64,000 nucleotides of DNA from Warburgia ugandensis. Taxonomy: Eukaryota > Streptophyta > Magnoliopsida > Canellales > Canellaceae. The stretch's first letter is position 1, and each line of letters opens with the position of its first letter. The position numbers and the translations under genes were made by a program. The notes under the pieces were generated by a model. That model was not told where the DNA came from, made no database searches, and worked only from the letters and a program-made list of their open reading frames with translations. The stretch is from positions 46,522,057-46,586,056 of the forward strand of contig CP141137.1 in NCBI GenBank assembly GCA_035236585.1. The letters run 5' to 3'. This document shows positions 28,001 to 36,966 of this stretch, in pieces.

Positions 28001-31000
28001 AACATGGTGTCTAAATGCTTCTAATTCATTGGCAATCAATTTCATCCGTCGAAGGTGGTCAGATGCAGTTTGATCTTCTTTTTTGAGATTGTGAAGTTGC
28101 ATGCTAAGCTGCAGCTGTTGTGTTGGATTAGGAGGCATCAAAAGCCTCCATGAGAGTATCGCATAATGCGTTGGATGTAGTTGATCCTATGATGTAAGAA
28201 TTGATCTCTTTGGAGAAAGAAGCAATGATTCATGAAAGCAAGGTTAGATCCTTTTCTTACCAGATTAAGTATTATGGGTTTGGGACCTCAATGTTATTGG
28301 TAGGTAATGTTTGCTGGTGGAGCTTTGACTGATCTGTTGACAAACCCTAGAAGCCTCTTGGACTTGATGATTGGAAGAAACTAGGAATGTCAAATAATTT
28401 AGTTGTGCTCATCAAATTTGGTTTGCTGATAGTGTGTTGTAGCGTAGGTAAAGTCTGGTGTGTTTTGTGAAGCGGATTGAGAGGAGGAAGAATAGTCGCT
28501 GTTATTGGAAGAATGTTTCACTCTCGCAATGATGAGAGGCATATTGTGTTATATATAGTGATTTACAACGAGTTAGATTACAATATTACCCTTAGTATGA
28601 CCGTATAATTACAATAGCTCCAATATTGAGATTTGAGAAAGACCTTTTCTGGATCCAGAAGTTGATTTTCCTTGAGCCTAACTCTCATTCCTCTCTTCCT
28701 TTCCACAATTAGATTTCCAATTTCCATAACCACTGTGCTGGCAAACCATTTTCTATTACTTGTATTTCTAATCTCCAACCCTCCTTCCACCTTGGACCCA
28801 CAAGTCACCTCCAACTACAGAAGATGCTTTTTTTTATTCATCCTCCTGTTCTCTAACAAGACCTCTCTGCAATTATTTTTCTCAAATCTAGTCTCCTCTG
28901 CCTTAGGTACTGAACCTATATATGAAATCAGTTGCAAGGATAGCAAAGGCCACCTTAGTAAGGTTGCCTTTCAATGTAATCAAAGTTTACCTGTCTGAAC
29001 ATTTACCTTTCTACTAATGAAATGCTGCTATTTTTTACCACTCCAAAGAAAAATAAAATAAATTAGGGTGCCCTTCAAAGAATCCTGCAAAAGAAGCTTG
29101 TGGAAACTAGTTTGGAACAAGGAACCCAAGAAAAATGTGTGAGGAGTTCAAATAGAGAATCCTGAAGAAAATGCCTGAAGCAGATCTTTTCACTGTAATT
29201 AATTCCAGGATCCTCTGTTTTGTTAGCTTGACAATGAATTTGGAAGATATTATAGAACTAGTCATCATAGAAATTTAAAGATCGTATAATCACTTATCTG
29301 ATATTAAGGGATCTTCTACTCTGTTCACCATACTTCTGTGAAATATCCCGTTCTCATCTTTCTGGGCCATTGGCTGCTGGACCATAACAAGCACCAGCCT
29401 AAGATGATCATCCAGAGCTAATGGCCCTAAGTACACTCATCTGGAAGTGAAAGTGGTGAATTCCTGGTTTAGTAAGTGTTAGTCTTTATGTGTTTTTTTT
29501 GTTTTTGGTTGGGGCAACTGTCTTTAACTGTTTGAAAATGGCAAATGTGATTACTTAGAATGGATTTTAGTAGTTTGCTCAAGTTGAGTTTTCAAGGAGC
29601 TTTCTTCTGTTAAATAATTTTAAATCATTGTAGTGAGGACGTAACCAACAATTTTGTGGATGTCAATGTAACTAATGCAACTGAGCACCATGGATGATCC
29701 CTGCAATCGTCAAATTGATGGTAGGACTTTAACTTTCTTCCTCATATGGATAGCTAAACAGAAACAAACACCATTAGAAGTAGCTATTGCTTTTAAGGCT
29801 GAATATCTAACTTAAATATGGGATTTGTGAAAGATGTAGTAGTATTGTTAGAAAGAAAAGAAGTTATACGTAATTTGCTCTCTAATAAATCAGAGAAAAA
29901 TAGTACCATTTAAAAATGGCATACTAGAAGATCTCGAGTTGAGATCAAACACAAAAAAAGAGTTAGTTTATAGGTTCTAAGTGTTCTACCACTGTTAAAT
30001 TTGGTCGTTGAACACCATCTTTTGTGAGACGATCTGAAACTGAATTGAAGAACCATTTTGCAAAGAAAACTAAACACCAATTTGACTGTTGTTGGTGCAA
30101 CAGTGGGGCCTTGATCCATCTGATCTGGTTCTCAAGTTCAGGATCCTGTTTAGCTTTTGACAAATACTGGTCATACCTTATCTATCACAAGGAAGAATCT
30201 TAGTACATCATTTGAATTTATTTTGGGATCGTATTTGTTTTCCTGTCCAACCATGCAAATTAGTAAGAAGTGAATCCATGGTTGATTGTTCTATGCATCC
30301 TATAACATTGGAAGACTATTCTGCTATTTATTATTGTTTCCTAACACTTCTTGTTATTTATCTAATTTCTGTCATTTGCTTCTAACTTCCATTTCTATAT
30401 GCTTGGTCCTGGCAGGTGTTTATTGTGGCTGTGATTGCAATTCTTCCACTTGTACCTAGACATATTTCAGCTAGAGCTTGTCGATTATCCTTGCTGGGAA
30501 CTGCATGTTCTTCGTTGTATTCTTTATACTCACTCTATGGGGTACTGTTACCCTATACCCAATTTTCTTTCAACATTCAGCAACTTTTACCTGGTAGCAC
30601 ACCTTAAAGTAATATGCCATCACACATTTTGATGATACTAACTATACTCACTCTGAGGCACTGTTGCCATTTACCCAAATTTCATTCAACATTCAGAAAT
30701 TATCATCTGGTAGCACATCTAAAAGTAATATGCCACCACATGTTTAGATGATCCTAACCACCAATCTGGTTCCTCCACTGTGATGGACTGTGACAAAGGT
30801 CTCTCTGATTTGACTGTTGGTAGATATATTTGTCCCAGCTTGAAAACACTGCATAGTTCACATAATATTTGGTGTTTGATGAACTTGTTGATTTTGTGTG
30901 GCATTTCGTTACTAAATCTTTTACGTGGTCTCTTGGTTTTCAGAAGCCTAGGGCGTGGAATCTGCAGGCCATCCAACTATGGTTTCAGTCAGTAATTTCA

Positions 31001-32187
31001 GCCAAGGATTTTATCTGCTTCATGTACTGCCTTATATTCGTAATGTCCCAAATGCACATCAAATGTGAGAATTGTGCAGCCTTCTGATTCATAATACTCT
31101 CCCGTTTCCTTCTCTAAAATATGCCTGAAATAAGTTTGGGTTGGTGATTGTTAACTTTTACCTTCCTATCCTATACTGATATGACAGTTGCTTTAGTACC
31201 TGTTCTCTGCCGCTCGCTTGAGCATGTGGCCAAGTTCCTAAGATGTAATTTCAGCCGTTCCTCCTTGTATAGGTAACAGAGCTTTTTAATTTGTTACTTC
31301 CTTGTGTAGGATTATTTAATCATCAGTGTCCAATTTCCTTTAATCATGGACCGAATTACTGATGGACAGCCTGCATCAATTTTCCACAGATTCTTGTACT
31401 ATGTTTGACCGAAGCAATTACTTTAATGCTTACTTGTACAGCTTGTTTAGATCTGACCATTTCACCTTCTTTATGGACAAATAATACTGGTTTCATAAAC
31501 AGGAAATACTTGGAGTCGTCTTGTCTGTGGGTGCAATCAAACACAACTACTCTCAGCTTTCTGAGTTCAAATGCCGAAATTGGACTCGGCTTCATCCTAA
31601 TCCTCTCGCTGTTCTCGTCAGTTGAAATTTGCTTATAATCTTTTCTCTTGCTTGATAATATTTCTTCTTTGAAACTCATGCATGAATGCTGCATTCATGA
31701 ATGCAGGTGGCAGCGCAACATACTACAAACGGTCATGTACTGGCAGGTCTGTTTCATCTATCTCATTGTGTGCTTTTAAGAAGTTATCCTTTCTTTTCTT
31801 CCAGCCTTTAAATTCTGAATGTAGCCGCAGTGCAAACTTCCAACCTTCCATGATTAACTATGGCTGCAGAAATGTCTTTTTTTTAGAGATTCCCCTTTCC
31901 TAGAGAGAGAGAGAGAGTAAAAAGTAATTATTCATGCATCGTGTTTCTTTGAAAGTTACATCTTCAGCTGCTGCTTTTTTGCAATAATGATTTGAATTAT
32001 AGTATCCGACTTCCCTCGTGTTTTTCTTTGGCAGCTGATGAAACTCATGTACCACGCCCCAGTAACCGCCAGTTATCATCAGAGCGTGTGGTCAAAGATA
32101 GGTCGGACAGTAAACCCTCTCATCCACCACTATACCCCATTCTTGAACACTCCCATTTCAACTGCTCAAAGGTGGTGGTTCAGGTGA
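13003..32187 (+). CDS. TMEM33 (Pom33/UPF0121) family membrane protein, 9 exons
   Basis: Exons: 13003-13170, 17153-17276, 17377-17468, 30416-30541, 30944-31064, 31188-31272, 31503-31616, 31707-31746, 32035-32187. They join in frame to 1023 bp, 340 residues, with the stop TGA at 32185-32187. The N-terminal ~56 residues ([20 protein letters not shown]) and a Ser-rich linker (about 66-88) precede a membrane domain. Hydrophobic segments lie at about 129-145 ([14 protein letters not shown]), 150-168, 190-215 and 250-263. The C-terminal half ([20 protein letters not shown] ... ending QRWWFR) is strongly like the plant homologues of TMEM33 that I remember. TMEM33 proteins are ER/nuclear-envelope membrane proteins linked to ER shape and nuclear pores; that role is family knowledge. 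All introns have GT and AG ends. Intron 1 is 4.0 kb and intron 3 is 12.9 kb, full of transposons. Exon 3 ends in a duplicated donor site (see 17439-17518). Confidence 0.8.
14019..14598. mobile_element. hAT-type MITE in intron 1 of the TMEM33 gene
   Basis: The ends are taaggctggcaa and, read inward from the right, taggggcagcaa; both fit the hAT-MITE end TAGGGGTGGCAA. The perfect 8-bp target duplication ttttctgt lies at 14011-14018 and 14599-14606. The inside has the usual gggttgacacgaacacgac-type sub-repeats on both strands and no coding capacity. Confidence 0.85.
17439..17518 (+). repeat. 40-bp tandem duplication covering a splice donor
   Basis: The exon 3 end at 17439-17478 (cagaccatac ... 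ttctgttaatgcttgg, then gtatgc) is repeated at 17479-17518 with a few changes and a donor reading gtacgt at 17510. Either donor could be used. The first keeps the reading frame into exon 4 (30416). The second adds 41 nt and leads to a stop within exon 4. Confidence 0.85.
18800..18935 (-). repeat. Copia LTR remnant (3' in element orientation)
   Basis: It shares gtttcactct, aatgatgagaggc, ttatatata.tgatttaca and caatattaccctt, in the same order, with 28495-28630. It lies next to a ttgagggca sequence that may be the polypurine tract. Confidence 0.65.
21489..21513. repeat. (TTC)n microsatellite
   Basis: About eight TTC repeats, with further loose TTC-rich sequence to 21610. Confidence 0.9.
21797..21948 (-). 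mobile_element. Au-type SINE, 5'-truncated, with perfect target duplication
   Basis: The minus-strand sequence runs from the tRNA-like gtcatgtgaccttgaggtca through cacgggttcaag to the ...gtgcaccggggctgccct tail. The first ~25 bp of a full copy are missing. The perfect 15-bp repeat ctcattttatactaa at 21782-21796 and 21949-21963 marks the insertion. It sits about 50 bp from the left end of the RTE LINE. Confidence 0.92.
21998..25421 (+). mobile_element. RTE-clade LINE (non-LTR retrotransposon), nearly full length
   Basis: The perfect 14-bp target duplication aatagccctttgct lies at 21984-21997 and 25422-25435, so the ends are known. The 5' end holds two copies of a 69-bp tandem unit starting gaagc.acgcgct (22012 and 22081). 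The endonuclease domain starts about 22180 ([15 protein letters not shown], then [10 protein letters not shown]). It is frameshifted near 22465 and has a stop near 22630. The reverse transcriptase region runs 23365-25294, with [33 protein letters not shown] and the catalytic LFADDI at about 24619-24636. The 3' end is aattgggataaggtcttgat followed by (GAT)n, typical of plant RTE elements. An internal 337-bp duplication shifts the RT frame, so this copy cannot make a normal protein. It is inserted in the copia element. Confidence 0.93.
23923..24596 (+). repeat. 337-bp tandem duplication within the LINE reverse transcriptase
   Basis: Copy 1 is 23923-24259 and copy 2 is 24260-24596. Both begin atgaggagatcgtctaccat, and the same atgaggagatc recurs right after copy 2 at 24597. 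The copies differ at about ten positions by eye (around 3%). Since 337 is not a multiple of 3, copy 2 is read in another frame. Confidence 0.9.
26427..26755. mobile_element. Foldback/MITE-like inverted repeat, ~330 bp
   Basis: The left arm (26430-26550) and right arm (26620-26754) are inverted copies sharing aagtcaatactttcccaatc, gtggaaagtaaagctga and atccact.tgc. The loop is about 70 bp. The outer bases are ttatgag.ctt and, inverted, ttataagcctt. It splits the copia element between the protease flank and the pre-integrase region. It could be a hairpin MITE, or the palindromic promoter part of a solo LTR starting tgttgactag at 26401; I cannot decide. Confidence 0.6.
27418..27815. mobile_element. 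hAT-type MITE, diverged
   Basis: The right end gatttgccacccctaa is a clear hAT-MITE end. The left end tacgagaagcaaa matches the same consensus at 9 of 13 places. The flanking 8-mers taccagat (27410-27417) and agccagat (27816-27823) match at 6 of 8 positions. The inside has gacccgaacacgac and repeated acctgttaacccg-type units. Confidence 0.7.
28495..28630 (-). repeat. Copia LTR remnant (5' in element orientation)
   Basis: It pairs with 18800-18935. In element orientation it is followed almost at once by gag-like coding sequence. Confidence 0.65.
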
Positions 32188-32497
32188 AAAGAGAGAAGGG
32201 CCTACCTCATGTGATTAACTTTGCTGCTGGAATCTCTTTTATCAAAAGCCTTGTTTTTTAGTAGAACGTCCATCCATTTTAACCCTTTTATATAGACTTA
32301 ACTGGACCCTTTACTACCACGTTGCTTTTGCCTTTCCGCGTTGGTTTCCACTCATGAGGAAAAAAAAAAAGGATCAAATAAAGGGCATCTCACTTGACTT
32401 TCCAAACAACTTTACTAACTATTCATGCATATAAATTTATGGAGCAATGCCACCATTATTCCCCATCTACTGGGCTATTGATGTTGCCAATCCATCC

Positions 32498-32821
32498 ATG
32501 GCTACAAATCCATTGCCTGAGCAGCAGCAGCAGCAGCAACCAGGAATCTATCAACAAGCTTCTTCAGGTGGTTATCATCAAGGGTCGGGATCTATTGGGC
32601 CACTTTTCGCTGTTCTCTCCGTGATAACTGTTTTGGCAGCACTTTCATGCGTTCTGGGTCGTGTTTGTGGGGGCCGAATGGTGGGTTTAGATAGCGAGAA
32701 TGATTGTTGGGGATGGATGAGATGGAGATGCCGGCGTTGCATCCCTGATGATTTTGAAACTGGACCTAAAGTGGTTAGGAATTTGGACAGGAATGATAAA
32801 CCCGAAGGAGACGAGCAGTAG
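32498..32821 (+). CDS. Small single-TM plant protein with Gln run, unknown function
   Basis: A single exon of 107 residues beginning MATNPLPEQQQQQQPGIYQQ. An in-frame ATG at 32447 would add 17 residues, but the MATNPLPE start fits similar plant proteins that I recall. After the Gln/His/Gly-rich head, about residues 33-52 (GSIGPLFAVLSVITVLAALS) form one membrane segment, followed by CVLGRVCGGR and a Cys/Trp-rich basic patch (CWGWMRWRCRRC). The acidic tail ends KPEGDEQ. The GSIGP.FAVL.V...L segment next to Cys-rich basic sequence is typical of a small plant family without a known role. It lies 310 bp after the TMEM33-family gene on the same strand. Confidence 0.65.
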   Translation: MATNPLPEQQQQQQPGIYQQASSGGYHQGSGSIGPLFAVLSVITVLAALSCVLGRVCGGRMVGLDSENDCWGWMRWRCRRCIPDDFETGPKVVRNLDRNDKPEGDEQ

Positions 32822-33445
32822 CTGCGGCCTGCTTGACCGCCCACATTTCTCTTGTTCAATGGTGAGTAATAATCCCTCGTGTATGATTCACCCAAGTAGC
32901 CTCTGCAAATGATTATCATATTTGCCGTTGAAGCAACAGATGGGACCTTTGATTCCCTTATCACACCCTGAAAGTATATGGAACGCCTGTAGTTAGTCTT
33001 ATTATTAGTCTCCGGTTGAGTAGATGATCTGTGGTTGCATGTAGTAATGGTGATCTATGACTTCACCTGGTATTTATCAAAGCGCCTTGCATGTGAACTC
33101 TTAATGTAAGTCTTTGGTGGATGAAGAGTAGGCCTTGCAGAAACAATTGATTTTGTTTGTGTTCCTTATTGGAGTGGAGGATCTTTGACCTTTTATGTAG
33201 TGTTGCCGAGGCTTTGAAACTTCAGAAGCTTGAACTGTTCAACCCCTTTAGCTCAGCTTTTGTTGTGTTTACTCAATCAAATTTGTGCCCAGATGATGAC
33301 GCCTGCTAGCTTTTAGTCCCTTGGTGTCAAGGCTCATAGGAAAGTTTTGCTGCATGTGATCTTGTTCTGCTGCAATCAAACACTGTAAGATATAGTTAGG
33401 AATTGTACGGTAAATCCACAACTGTTTTGCAAAATTTCAAAGTGG
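32822..33445. other. Likely 3' UTR and intergenic DNA
   Basis: There is no coding sequence that I can support. The first few hundred bases probably include the 3' UTR of the small gene that ends at 32821. Confidence 0.4.
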
Positions 33446-33461
33446 CATGAATCCGATTCAA

Positions 33462-33547
33462 CTAAAAGGGGCAGCTTTCCATGTCTTGAACCCGTGACCT
33501 CAAGGTCACAAGACAATAACTTTTACCGTTATGTTAAGGCTTCCCTT
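33462..33547 (-). mobile_element. Short, internally deleted Au-type SINE
   Basis: Only about 86 bp remain: the tRNA-like head (gggaagccttaacataacgg ... cacgggttcaagacatggaa) joined directly to a gctgcccctttt-like tail. The perfect 16-bp repeat catgaatccgattcaa at 33446-33461 and 33548-33563 shows that it inserted as a unit with both ends. Confidence 0.9.
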
Positions 33548-33656
33548 CATGAATCCGATTCAATTGGTAAAGTGTTCCCTTTGCAGAATGTGATCCTTCC
33601 CTCACTATAATCACTCTTCCTTTCTCTCTGTCTCTCTCAACGCTCTGGCCAACAAC

Positions 33657-34190
33657 TAGAGATGGCAAAGGGTTAGGTCAATTAGGAGAGTTGGCCCTTA
33701 TCGACCCTTAAGAGTTCAGTTAAGGTCAAGAAATTTTATTGAGATTAAGGCTAAGGTCAAGATTTGTGAGCCAATGTCCTATTAGGGTCAAGACTAGGGT
33801 CACTGATGAAATTATTGGGGGCCCAAACAATTCTAAGCTTTTATATATCAACTAAAATCTTTATAAATATTTTACGAAATTATAAATGTGAGGGCAATTT
33901 AATATTTAAAGATATTGTAAATTTGATGTGAATCTAATGTCTTTTTCTCTTTAGTAGAAATATTCTAATTTATTTATATGTGCAAAAATTATTCATATCA
34001 AGGATATAATTACTCGACAAGTGTTAAAATATTTTAGGCGTAAGGATAGTAACAGACTCGGACCTGAATTAAACCATACGAGTTAGGATTAGAGGCTAGC
34101 AATTTTTCTTTTATCTAAGGTAAAAAATTATGACCCAAACAATGTTAGGGTCGGCCAAAATTTTGGCCAATCTGACCCGTTGTATCCCTA
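33657..34190. mobile_element. hAT-like MITE, no clear target duplication
   Basis: The left end is tagagatggcaaagggttag. The right end, read inward, is tagggatacaacgggtcaga. The two are imperfect terminal inverted repeats of the hAT type. The inside is AT-rich and noncoding. The flanking 8-mers ccaacaac and aatccagc do not match. Confidence 0.6.
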
Positions 34191-34386
34191 AATCCAGCCA
34201 ATTCCTCCTGTCCTCTGGCCAAACCCTTCCCCTATCCCAAATTAAACTGTGGAGTTCATGACTCCTCACATCTACCATTATCGGCTCTCCATGGAGACTT
34301 TCAAAAACATTACAATTACTTGCCATTCGAAACCCTTAAAACCTCACCTTCCTTACCATTTCTGTGGTGTCCCTTTTCTCTCTCTC

Positions 34387-34564
34387 TAACAGCCCGCGGC
34401 CCAACACAACAATATTTTCTGCTCTGGCAGACTAGTTGCCTATACAACCAGCGTATCGCATGGTTTTATTCTTTTCCGGTTTCCCTGAGGAAAGGCCTTG
34501 TTGTATGGGAAGCCAGTCTGCCAGAGCAGACAATATTGTTATGTGTGGGGCCCTCGGGCTATTA
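34387..34564. repeat. Near-palindrome with ~62-bp arms
   Basis: The left arm 34387-34448 (taacagcccgcggcccaaca ... ctgctctggcagact) pairs with the right arm 34500-34564 (inverted: taatagcccgagggccccac ... ctgctctggcagact). The loop is about 51 bp. Just outside, 34568-34581 reads tggtattagagcca, one base from the tRNA-Met primer-binding site TGGTATCAGAGCCA. This suggests the right end of a small LTR-type element. Confidence 0.75.
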
Positions 34565-34651
34565 CAATGGTATTAGAGCCAACCCCTAATCTGATGTGAG
34601 CTAACCGGTACATGGTTCCCAGGTACGTGTGGGAGCAACACGTGGTGACTC

Positions 34652-35158
34652 GTGTTCCCTAAGCAGGATAGGAATGCTGTTAAGTGGTGCCTAACAAGTT
34701 TAAGAATTAGTTCCACATCCCTAAAAAAAAAAGTTATTTTGCTATTGATAAAAATTAAGAAGATTTTACATGCAACAAAGCCTATTGTTGTATATTCCAA
34801 TTTCTCAAACCCACTTAAACCCATCGAGATAGTCCTCACATCCATATACATCTCCATCGAAAACCTAAAAACTGCACAATCCGTTGCCAAAAGTATCCTC
34901 GATAACGCCGCCGGCGACCCAAATCGCACAATCACCGCTAAAAATTGCTTCAAAGTCCTCTGCTACTCGCAATCCCGCATGATTAACAAATCTTTAGAAA
35001 TGTTAATTTCTTACCATCTTTTTGGTAACAATGCCATTCAGTGGAGGCCGCCGATGACGGAGAGATATGGGTTCTGGGAAGATGGGATGGTGGTGGGAGA
35101 AGTCGACTTAGACCGAGACGGAGCTAGCGGTCGGCTGGTTGAATCGGATCGAAGATGA
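34652..35158 (+). pseudogene. Pectinesterase-inhibitor-domain relic (PME51-like), internally deleted
   Basis: From about 34785 the reading frame gives SNPLKPIEIVLTSIYISIEN, then LKTAQSVAKSILDNAAGDPN and KNCFKVLCYSQSRM. This resembles the inhibitor-type pro-region of plant pectinesterases such as PME51. It then jumps directly to LEMLISYHLFGNNAIQWRPP, the end of that region. I estimate that about 60 residues, including the usual RG.IKDARAWMSAAL segment, are missing. The end drifts into DGASGRLVESDRR with no catalytic pectinesterase domain. The first ~45 residues look unrelated. There is no signal peptide at this start. It is probably a non-functional fragment. Confidence 0.55.
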
Positions 35159-35676
35159 TAATCAGGAATGCCACACCAGGACGCCAACTAGGACTTGTAC
35201 GCGAGGCTGCCGTTAACGACGTCATATATTATCATAGAAAGAGGTGCAATTGAATAGGTCCGCAAGTTAAGGGTTCAATTGCTGGGAAATCAAGTCTAGG
35301 TTAAATTTGAAAAATAGTGAAAAGTACATGATTTGGCGTACAATTTCTTCATTTAAATAAGATAGCACGCAATAAACTCTCGTTTAGTACGCATGCCGTG
35401 CTCGAATTATTCGACGACTCTAATTGTTTGATTAATTACCTGAAAAATATGGACTAAGACAAATAGCAGCCATCGATGTACGATCAGATGTCCAAATGGA
35501 GTAATTTTTCCTCTGATAAAAGATTTTAATGATGCTGATTTCATGTCACATAGGTGGGATTAGGTCAATGAATACGTTGGACACTCCATCCAGAGTGAAG
35601 TTTCTACTGATTCCAAATAGGTAAGTATTTAACACAATGTCAATGATTATTTTTAGATGACACTTAGCTGAATACA
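35159..35676. other. Gene-free intergenic stretch
   Basis: I see no coding sequence or clear repeat until the ATT microsatellite. Confidence 0.45.

Positions 35677-35724
<48 letters not shown>
35677..35724. repeat. (ATT)n microsatellite
   Basis: About 16 ATT repeats, directly next to the 5'-truncated LINE fragment. Confidence 0.95.
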
Positions 35725-35725
<1 letters not shown>

Positions 35726-35732
35726 GATGATT

Positions 35733-36242
35733 GAGTGGCACCTGCCAATCATCTGGAGTTTTGTGTGATTGACGGGTGTCACTCAAACTAGAAGAAAAAT
35801 TCTATAAGATCGTCGCAAGGCCGGTCATGCTCTATGGATCAGAGTGTTGGGCAATTAAGTAACATCATGCTCATAGGATGAGCGTTGTAGAAATGAGGAT
35901 GTTGAAATGGATGAGTGGTAAAACAAGAAAGGATAAAATTACAAATGAAAATATTAGAGAAAATTTAGGGATAACACAGGTAATAAAATGAGGGAGATTA
36001 GACTTGGATGGTTTAGACAGGTTCAAAGAAGACTAAAAATGGTACCGATTAAGTGTCAGGCAATGCAAGTAAAAAGTTCTAAAAGGGTAAGAGAAAAAGC
36101 CCAAAAGAACGTGATAGAAGTAGTGAGAAAAGATTAAAAACCTTTGGGACTTAATGAAGCCATGATACTTAATAGAGAGGAATGAAGGAATAAGATTTAT
36201 ATGGCCGACCTCTAATTGGGATAAAGTCTTGATGATGATGAT
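35733..36242 (+). mobile_element. RTE LINE 3' fragment with a small inverted 5' end
   Basis: 35751-36242 aligns with the last ~500 bp of the RTE element at 21998-25421, with many substitutions and small deletions, and ends attgggataaagtcttgatg plus (ATG)n. The first 18 bp, gagtggcacctgccaatc, are an inverted copy of the element's own gattggcaggtgccactc, which lies in normal orientation at 35767-35784. No intact reading frame remains. Confidence 0.85.
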
Positions 36243-36724
36243 TTTTTTATTTTTTATTGCAAAGAATTACCAAGCAACTGTATAGAAGCATATCTTAATT
36301 TCTAAATCTACTTGAAATCTCCTCAATAAAAGAAAATTGTTAACTCAAACTTCCGATAAAGCGTAGGAGGAGAGGCGCTATGTTATCTACAACTAACTGG
36401 ACTGGATGGCTTTCGGCAACACATATTCTTTACTTGAAGAAAAGAAACTGGAAATCCTGTACCTCAAGAGGCAGTATGCCTTTCATGGCGGTTTTGATCT
36501 GAGCCGTCAGATTGATAAACTACCTAATTCTGTGAGCCATATGTCCAAAATCACTTGGATATGATTCTGTATTGATCCAACGACCCAGATTTTTCTTTTC
36601 TATCTAGCCGCAGTCGCTTATGTACAGCTCACAATGGATTGTCGGTGTACAATCAATACATAGGACGTTTCCTGGTTGCATCTCTTTCCTCTTTTCTAGC
36701 CGGATGCATTTCCCTTGTCTGGTC
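36243..36724. other. Upstream region of the CML gene
   Basis: There is no coding sequence. The last part is the likely promoter of the CML15/16-like gene. Confidence 0.4.
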
Positions 36725-36732
36725 TTATAAAA
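36725..36732 (+). promoter_or_regulatory. Probable TATA box of the CML gene
   Basis: ttataaaa lies about 235 bp before the ATG at 36967. This leaves room for a leader of about 200 bp, rich in CT near its 3' end. Confidence 0.45.
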
Positions 36733-36966
36733 GTCAGCCAATAAATAGGAAAGGAAATGATAAGGACACCCCCTATCCCAATACGCGCATTCTATCTTGT
36801 CCTAAACACAGTTCTCCTCCCATCTCTGAAAAAGCCAACAATCAACGCAAGAAGAGACTCTTCCTCCATTTCGCCTCCTCTCGTCTCCTCCTCTCTGCTC
36901 CAACTTCATCATCTCCGGAAATATTTCTTCCTGCAACTTCATCACCATTGTCTGAGTCCTACCTCA

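Larger units (their letters stand above)
18800..28630 (-). mobile_element. Decayed Ty1/copia retrotransposon with nested insertions
   Basis: Read on the minus strand from right to left, the expected copia order appears. A short LTR-like repeat sits at 28495-28630. A gag start reading about [20 protein letters not shown] lies near 28440-28500, with more gag at 27935-28141 ([20 protein letters not shown]). The protease flank ([20 protein letters not shown]) is at 27015-27251 and the pre-integrase zinc region ([20 protein letters not shown]) at 25948-26148. Integrase ([20 protein letters not shown]) is at 25492-25695. RT with [10 protein letters not shown] is near 19840-19960, and RNase H ([20 protein letters not shown]) at 19027-19284. 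It ends in a second LTR-like repeat at 18800-18935. Stops and frameshifts are scattered throughout, so it is inactive. The short LTRs fit a Retrofit/Ale-like lineage. It lies in intron 3 of the TMEM33 gene and is interrupted by the RTE LINE, an Au SINE, a foldback repeat and a hAT MITE. Confidence 0.85.

Noticed and set aside
34573..34953. 126-residue minus-strand frame
   Set aside because: It overlaps the pectinesterase-like relic on the other strand, whose frame is recognisable; this one is not.
36757..36966. Longer N terminus for the CML protein (230 residues)
   Set aside because: The extra 70 residues are low-complexity leader sequence after the TATA box. The family begins at the Met at 36967.
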